Of a stretch of 64,000 nucleotides of DNA, positions 36,391 to 50,368 are shown piece after piece. Origin of the DNA: Scylla paramamosain. Its lineage: Eukaryota > Arthropoda > Malacostraca > Decapoda > Portunidae. The notes under the pieces were generated by a model. It was not told the DNA's origin. It did not search any database and saw nothing but the letters and a program-made list of their open reading frames with translations. The stretch's first letter is position 1. Every line of letters starts with the position of its first letter. The position numbers and the translations under genes are program-made. The stretch is taken from positions 17,293,501 through 17,357,500 of the forward strand of contig NC_087151.1 in the NCBI RefSeq assembly GCF_035594125.1, written 5' to 3'.

Positions 36391-39300
36391 AGGAGGCAGT
36401 AGACACCTGCCGAAATGATAATTACTCCCAGTGAGGTTTAAAGCACTGTTCAGGGGGTGCTGTGAACTTATCATTAAACCCAGCTGTGACCTCACTGAAC
36501 GTTTCCCTTTGTGTCTCACAACACAAGGGGGCAGTCACAGCCTGCCCTCTAAAGACAACTCTCTTCCTCCACACAAAACTACAAGCACCTAATAACACAC
36601 ACACCCTTCACTCAAAAATTTTAAAATCATCATGGCGACTCCTACACCAGCCTCGGAGTCCCCATCTAGGGAAGGGACCATAAATGTCCCCAGGTCGGAC
36701 TGCCTTTCTGTCGACGACCCTAAGTGTCTTGACACCCCCCTCAACTTTTTCTTCATTAACTTCTGCAACATTCATGGTCTAAGATCTAATTTTCAATCTG
36801 TAGAACACCACCTCTCCTCTTCTAAACCTCATCTTCTTTTCCTCACTGAAACTCAGGTGTCTGAGGCAACTGACAGTAGCCCCTTTTCTGTTTCCTCCTA
36901 CTTTCTCTATCCTCATTTTCGATCCAAAGCTGGATGCTGCGTTTATGTGCGCAATGACTTAACCTGCTCTCGTGCCCACGCTCTTGAATCTTCCAAGTTT
37001 TCCACCATCTGGCTACAACTACAGAGTCACTCTCATACTAAATTTATCTGTGCTGTATACCTCTCACCTTACTCCTCTGACTATAAGAAATTCTTTGACT
37101 ACTTAACTTCCAAAGTGGAGCACATTCTGACCCTCTTCCCTTTTGCAGAGATCTCCATTCTTGGAGATTTCAATGTTCACCACCAGCTTTGGCTTTCCTC
37201 TCCCTTCACTGACCATCCTGGTGAACTAGCCTACAACTTTGCTATCCTCCATGACCTAGAGCAATTGGTGCAACACCCTACTCGCATTCCTGACCGTCTT
37301 GGAGATACGCCCAGCATTCTTGACCTTTTCCTGACCTCTAATCCTTCTGCTTATACTGTCACCCTTTCTTCTCCGTTGGACTCCTCTGATCACAATCTCA
37401 TATCTTTATCTTGTCCTATCACTCCAATCCCTCCTCAGGATCCCCCTAAGCGAAGGTGCCTCTGGCATTTTGCCTCTGCCAGTTGGGGGGACCTGAGGAG
37501 GTATTTTGCTGATTTTCCTTGGAATGACTACTGCTTCCGTGTCAGAGACCCGTCTTTGTGTGCTGAGCGCATAACAGAGGTGATAGTGTCTGGCATGGAG
37601 GCGTACATTCCTCACTCTTTTTCTCATCCTAAACCTTCTAAACCTTGGTTTAACACAGCTTGTTCTCGTGCTATACATGATAGAGAGGTGGCTCACAAAA
37701 AGTACTTAAGCCTTCCATCACCAGAATCTCATGCACTTTATATTTCTGCCTGGAACCATGCCAAGTCTGTTCTCCAACTAGCCAAAAACTCCTTCATTAA
37801 CAGAAAATGTCAAAACCTTTCAAGATCTAACTCCCCTCGTGATTTCTGGCATCTAGCCAAAAATATCTCCAATAACTTTGCTTCTTCTTCTTTCCCTCCT
37901 CTACTTCAACCAGATGGCACCACTGCTATCACATCTATTTCTAAAGCTGAACTCTTTGCTCAAACCTTTGCTAAAAACTCTACCTTGGACGATTCTGGGC
38001 TTGTTCCTCCCTCTCCTCCACCCTCTGACTACTTCATGCCACGTATTAAAATTCTTCGCAATGATGTTTTCCATGCCCTCGCTGGCCTAAACCCTCGGAA
38101 GGCTTATGGACCTGATGGGGTCCCTCCTATTGTTCTCCGAAACTGTGCCTCCGTGCTTGCACCTTGCCTAGTCAAACTCTTTCAGCTCTGTCTGTCAACA
38201 TCTACCTTTCCTTCTTGCTGGAAGTTTGCCTACATTCAACCTGTTCCTAAAAAGGGTGACCGTTCTAATCCCTCAAACTACTGTCCTATTGCTTTAATTT
38301 CCTGCCTATCTAAAGTTTTTGAATCTATCCTCAACAGGAAGATTCTTAAACATCTATCACTTCACAACCTTCTATCTGATCGCCAGTATGGGTTCCGTCA
38401 AGGCTGCTCTACTGGTGATCTTCTGGCTTTCCTTACTGAGTCTTGGTCATCCTCTTTTAGAGATTTTGGTGAAACTTTTGCTGTTGCCTTGGACATATCA
38501 AAAGCTTTTGATAGAGTCTGGCACAAAGCTTTGATTTCCAAACTACCCTCCTACGGTTTCTATCCTTCTCTCTGTAACTTCATCTCAAGTTTCCTTTCTG
38601 ACCATACTATTGCTGCTGTGGTAGATGGTCACTGTTCTTCTCCTAAATCTATTAACAGTGGTGTTCCTCAGGGTTCTGTCCTGTCACCAACTCTCTTCTT
38701 ATTATTCATTAATGATCTTCTAAACCAAACTTCTTGTCCTATCCACTCCTACGCTGATGATACCACCCTGCACTTTTCCACGTCTTTTCATAGACGTCCA
38801 ACCCTTCAGAAGGTAAACATAGCATGCAGGGAAGCCACAGAACGCCTGACTTCTGATCTTTCTAAAATTTCTGATTGGGGCAGAGCAAACTTGGTATTGT
38901 TCAATGCCTCAAAAACTCAATTCCTCCATCTATCAACTCGACACAACCTTCCAGACAACTATCCCCTCTTCTTCAATGACACTCAACTGTCCCCCTCTTC
39001 AACACTGAACATCCTCGGTCTGTCCTTTACTTATAATCTGAACTGGAAACTTCACATCTCATCTCTAGCTAAAACAGCTTCTATGAAGTTAGGTGTTCTG
39101 AGACGTCTCCGCCAGTTTTTCTCACCCCCCCGGCTGCTAACTCTGTACAAGGGCCTTATCCGTCCATGTATGGAGTATGCTTCACATGTCTGGGGGGGTT
39201 CCACTCATACTGCTCTTCTAGACAGGGTGGAATCAAAAGCTTTTCGTCTCATCAACTCCTCTCCTCTAACTGACTGTCTTCAGCCTCTCTCTCACTGCTG

Positions 39301-39698
39301 CAATGCTGCATATCTAGCTGTCTTCTACCATTATTTTCATGCTAACTGCTCTTCTTTTCTTGCTAACTGAATGCCTCCCCTCCTTCCGCGGCCTCGCTGC
39401 ACAAGACTTTCTTCTTTCTCTCACCCCTATTCTTTCCACCTCTCTAACGCAAGAGTTAACCAGTATTCTCAATCATTCATCCCTTTCTCTGGTAAACTCT
39501 GGAACTCCCTGCCTGCTTCTGTATTTCCACCTTCCTATGACTTGAATTCCTTTCAAGAGGGAGGTTTCAAGACACTTATCCACCAATTTTTGACCACTGC
39601 CTTGACCCTTTTACCGGACTGGCATTTCAGTGGGCATTTTTTTTATTGATTTTTGTTGCCCTTGGCCAGTGCCCTTCTTACATAAAAAAAAAAAAAAA
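36391..39698 (+). mobile_element. Family B LINE, near-intact full-length copy B7
   Basis: Runs from the family 5' end (AGGAGGCAGTAGACACCTGC, shared with the 5' ends at 27345, 43405 and 50368) to a 16-base poly(A). It has a 241-bp 5' region without an ORF1, one long ORF2 and a 3' UTR with GTTGCCCTTGGCCAGTG near the end. In style it belongs to the jockey/BS group. It is the only copy here with an uninterrupted EN-RT frame. Confidence 0.9.
36632..39370 (+). CDS. B7 ORF2: endonuclease-reverse transcriptase, 912 codons
   Basis: ORF2 of a non-LTR retrotransposon, which nicks DNA and copies its RNA at the nick. Endonuclease: Asn strand NFCNIHGL (about 43-50), LFLTETQ with Glu73, GDFN at 178-181 and SDHNLIS with Asp253/His254. 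[17 protein letters not shown] (about 491-505), [14 protein letters not shown], motif [13 protein letters not shown] (619-630), motif [15 protein letters not shown] (676-689) and motif C SYADDTTL with YADD at 707-710. The frame stops at 39370 where other copies read LANCMPPLL. The same frame after the stop continues with PRPRCTRLSSFSHPYSFHLS for about 50 more codons, so the stop is probably a TGC-to-TGA nonsense change near the C-terminus. No other break is visible. Confidence 0.92.
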   Translation: MATPTPASESPSREGTINVPRSDCLSVDDPKCLDTPLNFFFINFCNIHGLRSNFQSVEHHLSSSKPHLLFLTETQVSEATDSSPFSVSSYFLYPHFRSKAGCCVYVRNDLTCSRAHALESSKFSTIWLQLQSHSHTKFICAVYLSPYSSDYKKFFDYLTSKVEHILTLFPFAEISILGDFNVHHQLWLSSPFTDHPGELAYNFAILHDLEQLVQHPTRIPDRLGDTPSILDLFLTSNPSAYTVTLSSPLDSSDHNLISLSCPITPIPPQDPPKRRCLWHFASASWGDLRRYFADFPWNDYCFRVRDPSLCAERITEVIVSGMEAYIPHSFSHPKPSKPWFNTACSRAIHDREVAHKKYLSLPSPESHALYISAWNHAKSVLQLAKNSFINRKCQNLSRSNSPRDFWHLAKNISNNFASSSFPPLLQPDGTTAITSISKAELFAQTFAKNSTLDDSGLVPPSPPPSDYFMPRIKILRNDVFHALAGLNPRKAYGPDGVPPIVLRNCASVLAPCLVKLFQLCLSTSTFPSCWKFAYIQPVPKKGDRSNPSNYCPIALISCLSKVFESILNRKILKHLSLHNLLSDRQYGFRQGCSTGDLLAFLTESWSSSFRDFGETFAVALDISKAFDRVWHKALISKLPSYGFYPSLCNFISSFLSDHTIAAVVDGHCSSPKSINSGVPQGSVLSPTLFLLFINDLLNQTSCPIHSYADDTTLHFSTSFHRRPTLQKVNIACREATERLTSDLSKISDWGRANLVLFNASKTQFLHLSTRHNLPDNYPLFFNDTQLSPSSTLNILGLSFTYNLNWKLHISSLAKTASMKLGVLRRLRQFFSPPRLLTLYKGLIRPCMEYASHVWGGSTHTALLDRVESKAFRLINSSPLTDCLQPLSHCCNAAYLAVFYHYFHANCSSFLAN

Positions 39699-40011
39699 CT
39701 GTGAGTGAGGCAGACCAGAGGATTGAATAATCTTTATGCTAGACCATAGCTGTCAATGTTCTTCCTGGATTTCCACCAATTTTATAGAAGGTGGAAATCC
39801 ATCATCTGGAAAATTGTAAATGATGGTCACCTGGCCAATATGAGTGTAATATTTCTGTTGGATAGTGGGTGTTTTTGCTATGGTGGGTGGTTGTCCTACA
39901 GGGTATTACCCTCACCCTGGGGATGTGTTGCTGATACTGTTTGGATTCCATAGCACATGGCTCATTAGTTCTTTACAGCTTGGGGGGATTAAGTTTTCAT
40001 TTGTTAAACTT
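39699..40011. other. Spacer between inverted LINE copies
   Basis: 313 bp of apparently unique sequence, with a short internal inversion (TTTCCACC-AATTTTATAGAAGGTGGAAA at about 39767-39795). It forms the loop of the large inverted repeat. Confidence 0.6.
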
Positions 40012-43000
40012 CTTTTTTTTTTTTTTTTTTATGTAGGAGGGACACTGGCCAAGAGCAACAAAAATTCAATAAAAGAAAGATGCCCACTGAAATGCCAGTC
40101 CCGTAAAAGGATCAAAAGCGGTAGTCAAAAATTGAAGGATAAGTGTCTTGAAACCTCCCTTTTGAAGGAATTCAAGTCATAGGAAGGTGGAAATACAGAA
40201 GCAGGCAGGGAGTTCCAGAGTTTACCAGAGAAAGGGATGAATGATTGAGAATACTGGTTAACTCTTGCGCTAGAGAGGTGGACAGAATAGGGGTGAGAAA
40301 AAGAAGAAAGTCTTGTGCAGCGAGGCCGTGGGAGGAGGGCAGGCATGCAGTTAGCAAGATCAGAAGAGCAGTTAGCATGAAAATAACGGTAGAAGACAGC
40401 TAGAGATGCAATAGTGCAGCAGTGAGAGAGAGGCTGAAGACAGTCAGTTAGAGGAGAGGAGTTGATGAGACGAAAAGCTTTTGATTCCACCCTAAAAGAC
40501 AGTCAGTTAGAAAAGAGGAGTTGATGAGACGAAAAGCTTTTGATTCCACCCTGTTTAGAAGGGCAGTATGAGTGGAACCCACCCCCCCAGATGTGTACTC
40601 CCACCCCCCCAGATGATACTCCATACATGGACGGATAAGGCCCTTGTACAGAGTTAGCAGCTGGGGGGATGAGAAAAACTGGCAGAGATGTCTCAGAATG
40701 CTTAACTTCATAGAAGCTGTTTTAGCTAGAGATGAGATGTGAAGTTTCCAGTTCAGATTATAAGTAAAGGACAGACCGACGATGTTCAGTGTAGAAGAGG
40801 GGGTCAGTTGAGTGTCAGTGAAGAAGAGGGGATAGTTGCCTGGAAGGTTGTGTCAAGTTGATAGATGGAGGAATTGAGTTTTTGAGGCAATGAACAATAC
40901 TAAGTTTGCTCTGCCCCAATCAGAAATTTTACAAAGATCAGAAGTCAAGCGTTCTCAGGCTTCCCTATGTGAAATGTTTACTTCCTGAAGGGTTGGACAT
41001 CTATGAAAAGACATGAAAAAGTGCAGGGTGGTATCATCAGCGTAGGAGTGGATAAGACAAGAAGTTTGGTTTAGAAGATCATTAATGAATAATAAGGAGA
41101 GTGGGTGACAGGACAGAACCCTGAGGAACACCACTGTTAATAAATTTTGAAGAAGAACAGTGACCGTCTACCACAGCAGCAATAGAACGGTCAGAAAGAA
41201 AACTTGAGATGAAGTTACAGAGAGAAGGAGAGAAGCCGTAGGAGGGTAGTTTGGAAATCAAAGCTTTGTGCCAGACTCTATCAAAAGCTTTTGATATGTC
41301 CAAGGCAACAGCAAAAGTTTCACCAAAATCTCTAAAAGAGGATGACCAAGACTCAGTAAGGAAAGCCAGAAGATCACCAGTAGAGCAGCCTTGACAGAAC
41401 CCATACTGGCGATCAGGTAGAAGGTTGTGAAGTGATAGATGTTTATGAATCTTCCTGTTGAGGATAGATTCAAAAACTTTAGATAGGCAGGAAATTAAAG
41501 CAATAGGACAGTAGTTTGAGGGATTAGAACAGTCACCCTTTTTAGGAACAGGCTGAATGTAGGCAAACTTCCAGCAAGAAGGAAAGGTAGATGTTGACAG
41601 AGCTGAAAGAGTTTGACTAGGCAAGGTGCAAGCACAGAGGCACAGTTTCGGAGAACAATAGGAGGGACCCCATCAGGTCCATAAGCCTTCCAAGGGTTTA
41701 GGCCAGCAAGGGCATGGAAAACATCATTGCGAAGAATTTTAATAGGTAGCATGAAGTAGTCAGAGGGTGGAGGAGAAGGAGGAACAAGCCCAGAATCGTC
41801 CAAGGTAGAGTTTTTAGCAAAGGTTTGAGCGAAGAGTTCAGCTTTAGAAATAGATGTGATAGCAGTGGTGCCATCTGGTTGAAATAAAGGAGGGAAAGAA
41901 GAAAAAGCAAAGTTATTGGAGATATTTTTGGCTAGATACCAGAAGTCACAAGGGGAGTTAGATCTTGAAAGGTTTTGACACTTTCTGTTAATGAAGGAGT
42001 TTTTGGCTAGTTGGAGAACAGACTTGGCATGGTTCCGGGAAGAAATGTAAAGTGCATGAGATTCTGGTGATGGAAGGCTTAAGTACCTTTTGTGGGCCAC
42101 CTCTATCATGTATAGCACGAGAACAAGCTGTGTTAAACCAAGGTTTGGAAGGTTTAGGTCGAGAAAAAGAGTGAGGAATGTACGCCTCCATGCCAGACAC
42201 TATCACCTCTGTTATGCGCTCAGCACACAAAGACAGGTCTCTGACATGGAAGCAGTAGTCATTCCAAGGAAAATCAGCAAAATACCTCCTCAGGTCCCCC
42301 AAACTAGCAGAGGCAAAACGCCAGAGGCACCTTTGCTTAGGGGGATCCTGAGGAGGGATTGGAGCGATACGACAAGATACAGATATGAGATTGTGATCGG
42401 AGGAGCCCAACAGAGAAGAAAGGGTGACAACATAAGCAGAAGGATTAGAGGTCAGGAAAAGGTCAAGAATGTTGGGCGTATCTCCAAGACAGTCAGGAAT
42501 ACGAGTAGGGTGTTACACCAATTGCTCTAGGTCGTGGAGAATATCAAATTTGAAGGCTAGTTCACCAGGATGGTCAGTGAAGGGAGAGGAAAGCCAAAGC
42601 AGGTGGTGAACATTGAAGTCTCTAAGAATGCAGATCTCTGCAAAAGAGAAGAAGGTCAGAATGTGCTCCACTTTGGAAGTTAAGTAGTCAAAGAATTTCT
42701 TATAGTCAGAGGAGTTAGGTGAGAGGTATACAGCAAAGATAAATTTAGTTTGAGAGTGACTCTGTAGTCGTAGCCAGATGGTGGAAAACTCGGAAGATTC
42801 AAGAGCATGGGCACGAGAGCAGGTTAAGTCATTGCGCACATAAACACAACATCCAGCTTTGGATCGAAAATGAGGATAGAGAAAGTAGGAGGGAACAGAA
42901 AAGGGGCTACCGTCAGTTGCCTCAGACACCTGAGTTTCAGTGAGGAAAAGAAAATGAGGTTTAGAAGAGGAGAGGTGGTGTTCTACAGATTGAAAATTAG

Positions 43001-43405
43001 ATCTTAGACCACGAATGTTGCAGAAGTTATTGAAGAAAAAGTTGAGGGGGGTGTCAAAACACTTAGGGTCGTCGACAGAAAGGCAGTCCAACCTGGGGAC
43101 ATTTATGGTCCCTTCTCCAGATGGGGACTCCAAGGCTGGTGTACGAGTCACCATGATTGATAATTTTGAAATTTTTGAGTGAAGGATGTGTGTGTTATTA
43201 GGTGCTTGTAGTTTTGTGTGGAGGAAGAGAGTTGTCTTTAGAGGGCAGGCTGTGACTGTCCCCTTGTGTTGTGAGACACAAAGGGAAACGTTCAGTGAGG
43301 TCACAGCTGGGCTTAACGATAAGTTCACAGCACCCCCTTTAACAGTGCTTTAGACCTCACTGGGAGTAATTATCGTTTCGGCAGGTGTCTACAGCCTCCT
43401 CCTGT
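40012..43405 (-). mobile_element. Family B LINE, full-length copy B8 (minus)
   Basis: Minus-strand copy from poly(T) at 40012-40030 to the family 5' end at about 43405. Coding blocks are 43328-42513 (N-terminal endonuclease), 42410-41988 (SDHNLIS onward), 42118-41495 (linker, [15 protein letters not shown]), 41624-41082 (RT with [12 protein letters not shown] and [15 protein letters not shown]) and 40490-40125 (C-terminus). Frameshifts separate them, and the YADD region (about 41045-41025) falls in a broken frame. A 59-bp tandem duplication lies at 40439-40552. Otherwise very similar to B7, in inverted orientation. Confidence 0.9.
40439..40552. repeat. 59-bp tandem duplication within B8
   Basis: GACAGTCAGTTAGA-AGAGGAGTTGATGAGACG, then TTTTGATTCCACCCT occurs twice back to back. 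Only one copy exists in the other family B elements. Confidence 0.9.
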
Positions 43406-45068
43406 TTGGTGGGTTAAATGGAGTGCCATCCTCAGAGATTTCTTTGTGGTCAATAACCAGCACATGCCTGGATTCATCATGTTTATGCCTGCACTAGGCT
43501 AGAAGGAGCTAGGCTAATGAAAGCTGACCCAAGTGTAGTGGCAGCTGTGAGGGGGGCTGAACCTTTCTGTAACTTTCTGCAGTTACTGTATATATATTGT
43601 TACGACCACAAACCTAATCCCTTTTACAGCTGCCACTTACTCAGGTCAGCTTCCCTTAGACTACCCACATAGTTTAGTGTAGGACATATAACAAAAGACA
43701 CAAGTCCAGGTAACTCATCATGGCTGCACATAGCAAATGCCTTTGGGTTGCCACCTTGTCTTATCCACAGGGAAATATATAACACAAAACTTATCACACT
43801 TCCTAAGAAAGGACCTGCAAATATACATCCTATGGAGAGACACACAAGTACCACACGACTAGACAAGGCCTTAATATCCTATGAGCAAATTGCCCACAAC
43901 TGCATCCATCCACTGCTCAATAATATATTATGGCACTCTGCTTCAAGTTCAGTCAATCTTCAGTTTCTCAGAAGAAACTGTTCCCTTAACAGTGACAAAT
44001 CCAGAGAAATTGAAGACAGTCAAATACCAAGCACATAGAAAATATATCCTCTGGCTGCAGAGACAAACAGGAATGGGGCCGGTCACATTTCAAAACGAGG
44101 AAGACAATAGACTATGACAATACGAACAATGCATAAATACTAGACAAAGGAAGGGATACCAACCCACCCCAAGATGGATGCCAGCACAGGTAATACTCAT
44201 GAGTGGGTCCCCAAAGGCAAATACACCTGCCCCAGTGGTCTTTTTTTTTTTTTTTTCCTCCTACATAAAAAATAAAAAATAAAAAACACCGAGAGTAACA
44301 AAGCCAAGCCAAGCCACACGTATGGGCTGATGCAGTACTCAGATTTGTGAAGTGTATGGTTAATGTACCCACTGTATACTATTTGACTAATGTCCCCAAA
44401 TGCACCCTCAAACTGTTTGCTCTCTTTGTACATCCTGTCACAAGTACCACTGACTCTTGGGGATGAGGCAAGAGACAAACAGCCAGATTATCAATCTACC
44501 TCTTCCCTTTCCCTCAGTGAGTCTTCAAGAGAAGATGCTTCCTGTCAAGGTATTAGCAAACATTCTCCTCTGTTTCTAAGTGCAAGAGTGTACATCATTG
44601 GGTTGGTACTCATGCAAATCACACATACTTTGAAAACTAGATAATTAATGCATTTCATATATATTGAAATGATGGAAAATATTCTGTTATTCATATTTAT
44701 ATAAACAATATGGGATATGGGATATAGTGATATACACTTGGTTTAGCTGAAATACCAGGCAAGTCCTTCTGTTAGCAACCATGGGAACCATGAAGCCCAC
44801 CAACCTCCTGTTTCACCACAGCCTCATCAGTATGAACCAGTATATCCACTTTACATAGATAGAGTTGGCCATGAACATGTGTAAAGAAGAGCTGCAGTAC
44901 ATTGCTCCATAGCTGTAAGATAGGGATATGTCTTTAGAAGCAATAGTAAAGTCAATCCATCATTACAAGGTTGGTGGGGGAAGTGTTCCTGCTAGCCACC
45001 ACCATCCTGGGATTTTCTGGCCATCATTTTAAAACAATCAAAGAAATACAATAAGAATGAATAAAGGA

Positions 45069-45070
<2 letters not shown>
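43406..45070. other. Unassigned, with an inverted repeat at 43521-43652
   Basis: 43521-43551 (AAGCTGACCCAAGTGTAGTG, then GCAGCTGTGA) pairs with 43622-43652 around a 70-bp centre. This could be a small foldback element. At about 44240-44290 a T-run and CCTCCTACATAAAAAATAAA weakly resemble a family B tail. No gene is recognised in the rest. Confidence 0.4.

Positions 45071-45129
<59 letters not shown>
45071..45129. repeat. (GA)n microsatellite
   Basis: Uninterrupted GA run of about 59 bp, the only long GA-orientation tract in the window on this strand. Confidence 0.96.
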
Positions 45130-45130
<1 letters not shown>

Positions 45131-46235
45131 CTGGGGATGAGAATTTGACATGTCTCTGACGAATAGCTTAGCCTGCAGCTCTTAGTATAACACTTACCTG
45201 CGCAGCTGTCTCTTATATTTCCCTTAATTTTCCTTACTTCCTGTTGTTTATTCAATTTGGGTCTCGCCCAGCATTTAGTAGAAGAGTTGCTCTTGATGAT
45301 AAAGTAATCAGTATTCATCCAGTCTTGATAGTTTAGTCACTAGAATTTTCAGAGAGAAAGTGTTTTGTTCATATAAACCAGTGTGGGTTGAGGCAAGTAA
45401 GCAGGTGGGTATATGTATGTATGTTGCCACCCCACCCCCTTCTCCTGTACCCACACCCCCTCCCATAGTAGCATGGTGGGAGAGCATGTTTCTTGCGCTC
45501 TCAAATCAGTCACATTCCAGCTACTGCTCAAGATAGACATACAAAGGCAGACAGCATGGTTTGGAGGAGGCTGGGTGTTTTTATAGTTAGACAGGTATTT
45601 GCTTTAAGGAGATAATTTATTGGCTGTACACCCCAGTCTATCTAAGTAGCTTTAGGAGTCTCCACATCAGTCTGACTGTGATTGTAGTTATTTGTAATAC
45701 ACTTACATTGGGGGACATGACTCTATGGCAGTGCTGAAGCAAGCTGAGCACTTTGTGATATAGTGAGAGATGAATTACTCTCCTGTATGTTTTCGTGGGC
45801 AGTTTGTCGGTGCACTGTCTTGTTAAATGCTACTGTGTTGCAAAGCTCCTTCTGGGTTAGCACACAGATGATTCTTTTGAACTGCCTTGCAGTAATTTTT
45901 CTCCCTTCCTTTTAAGAAGGAGGGATATTGTATTACTGGCAGGGAGAGTGTTATAATACCTCATGGTAAGTGAGGAATAATACCCCCAGGGTATTATTCG
46001 TTGACCTTATATGTTTGTTTTTAATTGTGCTGTCTCCCTAGCATGTGGCAATTGATTCTTACCCAGCTGTTGGAATTGGCTGTTGTATTATTTTCTTGTC
46101 TCTGGATGGGATAAACAGACTGGCAAACTCAGTAATGTGACCTGGCATTGTGACTAATTGTGTAAAGGATGTAGGAATGAGAAGAGACCCTGTACACCCA
46201 TAATTAAGCCCTGCATGAAGTCACATAGGTGTTGA
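45130..46235. other. Unassigned; similarity to 35.4-36.4 kb and a hairpin
   Basis: An 11-bp stem with CCA loop is at 45975-45999 (GAATAATACCC). Another inverted pair (CAGTAAT with ATTACTG, and CTCCCTTC with GAAGGAG) lies around 45890-45938. A minus-strand frame ending at a GTAAGTG-like donor near 45190 has no recognised domain. Shared blocks with 35.4-36.4 kb suggest an old repeat. Confidence 0.4.
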
Positions 46236-48098
46236 CACTGACCATCCTGGTGAACTAGCCTTCAGCTTTGCCATCCTCCACGACATAGAGCAATTGGTGT
46301 GACACCCTACTCATATTCCTGACTGTCTTGAGGAGATATTCCCAACATTCTTGACCTTTTCCTAACCTCTAATCCTTCTGCTTATGCTGTTGCCCCCTCT
46401 TCTCCGTTGGGCTCCTCCAATCACAATCTCGTACCTGCATCTTGTTCTATCGCTTCAGTCTCTCCTCAGGATCCCCCTAAGCAGAGGTGCCTCTGGCATT
46501 TTGCCTCTGCTAGTTGGGGGACCTGAGGAGATATTTTGCTGATTTTCCTTGGAATGACTTCTGCTTCGGTGACAGAGACCCGTCTTTGTATGTCAACCAC
46601 GTAACAGAGGTGATGGTGTCTGGCATGGAGGTGTACATTCCTCACTTTTTTCTCAACCGAAACCTTCCAAACACAGCCCGTTCTTGTGCTATACATGATA
46701 GAGAGGTGGCCCATAAAAGGTACTTGAGCCTTCCATCACCAGAATCTCAGGCACTTTATATTTCTGCCCAGAACAATTCCAAGTCTGTTCTCCAACAAGC
46801 CAGAAACTCCTTCATTAATAACAAGTGTCAAAATCTTTCAAGATCTAACTCCCCTTGTGACTTCTGGCATCTAGCCAAAAACATCTCCAAAAACTTTGCT
46901 TCTTCTTTCCCTCCTTTATTTCAACCAGATGACACCCACTGCTATGACATCTATCTCTAAAGCTGAACTCTTTGCTCAGTTCTTTGCTAAAAACTCTACC
47001 TTGGATGGTTTAGGAATTGTTCCTCCCTCTCCTCCACACTCTGACTACTTCATGCTACCAATTAAAATTCTTTGCAGTGATGTTTTCAATGCCCTCGCTG
47101 GCCTAAACCCTCAGAAGGCTTATGGACCTGATGGAGTTCCTCTTAATGTTCCTCGAAATTGTGCCTCCATGCTTGCACCTTGCCCAGTCAAACTCTTTCA
47201 ACTCTGTCTGTCAACATCTACCTTTCTTTCTTGCAGGATGTTTGCCTACATTTAGCCTGTTCCTAAAAAGGGTGACTGTTTTAATCCCTCAAACTACTGT
47301 CCTATTGCTTTAATTTCCTGCTTATCTGAAGTTTTTAATCTTTCCTCAACAGGAAGATTCTTAAACATCTATCACTTCACAACCTTCTATCTGATCGCCA
47401 GCATGGGTTCCATCAAGGCCACTCTAGTGGTGATCTTCTGGTTTTCCATACTGAGTCTTGGTCATCCTCATTTAGAGATTTTGGTGAAACTTTTCTGTTG
47501 CCTTAGACATATCAAAAGCTTTTGATAGAGCCTGGCACAAAGCTTTAACTTCCAAACTATCCTCCTATGGGTTCTATCCTTCTCTCTGTAACTCTATCTC
47601 AAGTTTCCTTTCTGACCATTATATTGCTGCTGTGGTAGATGGTCACTGTTCTCCTAAATCTATTAACAGTGGTGCTCCTCAGGGTTCTGTCCTGTCATCC
47701 ACTCACTTCCTTATATTTATTAATGAACTTCTAAACCAAACTTGTTGTCCTATCCACTCGTATGCTGATGATACTACCCTGCATTTTTCCACGTCTTTTC
47801 GTCAATGTCCAACCGTTCAGCAAGTAAATAGTTCATGCGAGGAACCCACAGAACACCTGACTTCTGATCTCTCTAATTTTTTTTATCAGGGCAGAGCAAA
47901 CTTAGTATTGTTCACTGCCTCAAAAACTCAATTCCTCCATCTATCAACTCAACACAACATTTCAGATAACTATCCATTCTTCTTCACTGATACTTAGCAT
48001 TTCCCCTCTTCTATGAACATCCTATGTCTGTCCTTTACTTATAATCTAAGCCAGAAACTTCACATTTCATCTCTAGCTAAAACAGCCTCTATGAAGTT
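46236..48098 (+). mobile_element. Family B LINE internal part, copy B9
   Basis: Starts in the endonuclease (ACTGACCATCCTGGTGAACT) and ends inside the C-terminal coding region (ACAGCCTCTATGAAGTT). Coding pieces: [20 protein letters not shown] (46896-47255) and SGAPQGSVLSSTHFLIFINE with [16 protein letters not shown] (47632-47997). Several indels. It joins abruptly to a minus-strand family B segment. The matching 3' end may be 50369-50660. Confidence 0.85.
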
Positions 48099-48698
48099 TC
48101 CTTTTTAGGAACAGGCTGAATGTAGACAAACTTCCAGGAAGAAGGAAAGGTAGATGTTGATAAAGTTGAAAGAGATTGACTAGTGAAGGTGCAAACCTGG
48201 AGGCACAGTTTTGGAGAACAATAGGAGGGATCCCATCAGGTCCATAAGCCTTCTAAGGGGATAGGCCAGCGAGGGCATGAAAAACATCATCGCAAAGGAT
48301 TTTAATGAATAGCACGAAGTAGTCAGAAGGTGGAGGAGAAGGAGGAACAAGCCCAGAATCGTCCAAGATAGAGTTTTTAGCAAAGGTTTAACCAAAGAGT
48401 TCAGCTTTAGAGATAGATGTGATAGCAGTGGTGCCATCTGGTTGAAATAAAGGAAGGAAAAAAGAAGCAAAGTTATTGGAGATGTTTTTGGCTAGGTGCT
48501 AGAAGTTATGAGGGGAGTTAGATCTTGAAAGATTTTGAAACTTTGTATTAATGAAGAAGCTTTTGGCTAGTTGGAGAACAGATCTGGCATGGTTCCGGGA
48601 AGAAATATAAAGTGCATGAGATTCTGTTGATGGAAGGCTGAAATACCTTTTATGGGCCACCTCTTTGTCATGTATAGCATGAGAACAGGCTGTGTTAA

Positions 48699-49912
<1,214 letters not shown>

Positions 49913-50368
49913 TTAAACCAAAGTTTGGAAGGTTTAGGTCGGGAAAAAAGAGTGAGGAATATACACCTCCATGCCAGACACTATCACCTTGTTTATGTGC
50001 TCAGCACCTTAGACTATGAATGTTGCAGAAGCTAACGAAGAAAAAAGTTGAGGGAAGCATCAAGACACTGAGGGTCAATACCAGAAGAGCAGCCTGACCT
50101 GGGGGACATTTGTGGTCCCCTCCCCAGATGGGGACTCTGAGTAGGAGTCACCATGATAATATTGAATTTTGAGTGAAGGGTGTATGTAGTTTTGCATGAA
50201 GGAAGAGAGTTGTCTTCATAGGACAGGCTGTGACTGCCCCCTTGTGTTGTGAGACACAAAGGGAAACATTTAGTGAGGTCACAGCTGGGTTTATTGATAT
50301 GTTCACAGTACCCCCCTGATCCAGTGCTTAAGACCTCACCGGGGGTAATTATTGTTTCAGCAGGTGTC

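Noticed and set aside
38319..38534. Alternative frames of LINE coding regions, such as [18 protein letters not shown] here and at 41258-41473
   Set aside because: They are shifted readings of the RT region. They recur because the DNA is repeated, not because the protein is real.
44240..44290. Possible family B tail (CCTCCTACATAAAAAATAAA)
   Set aside because: Only about 12 bases match and the GTTGCCCTTGGCC part is absent.
45190..45318. Minus-strand frame NTDYFIIKSNSS ending near a GTAAGTG donor, considered as an exon
   Set aside because: Related sequence at about 35.7 kb suggests a repeat, and no protein match is recognised.
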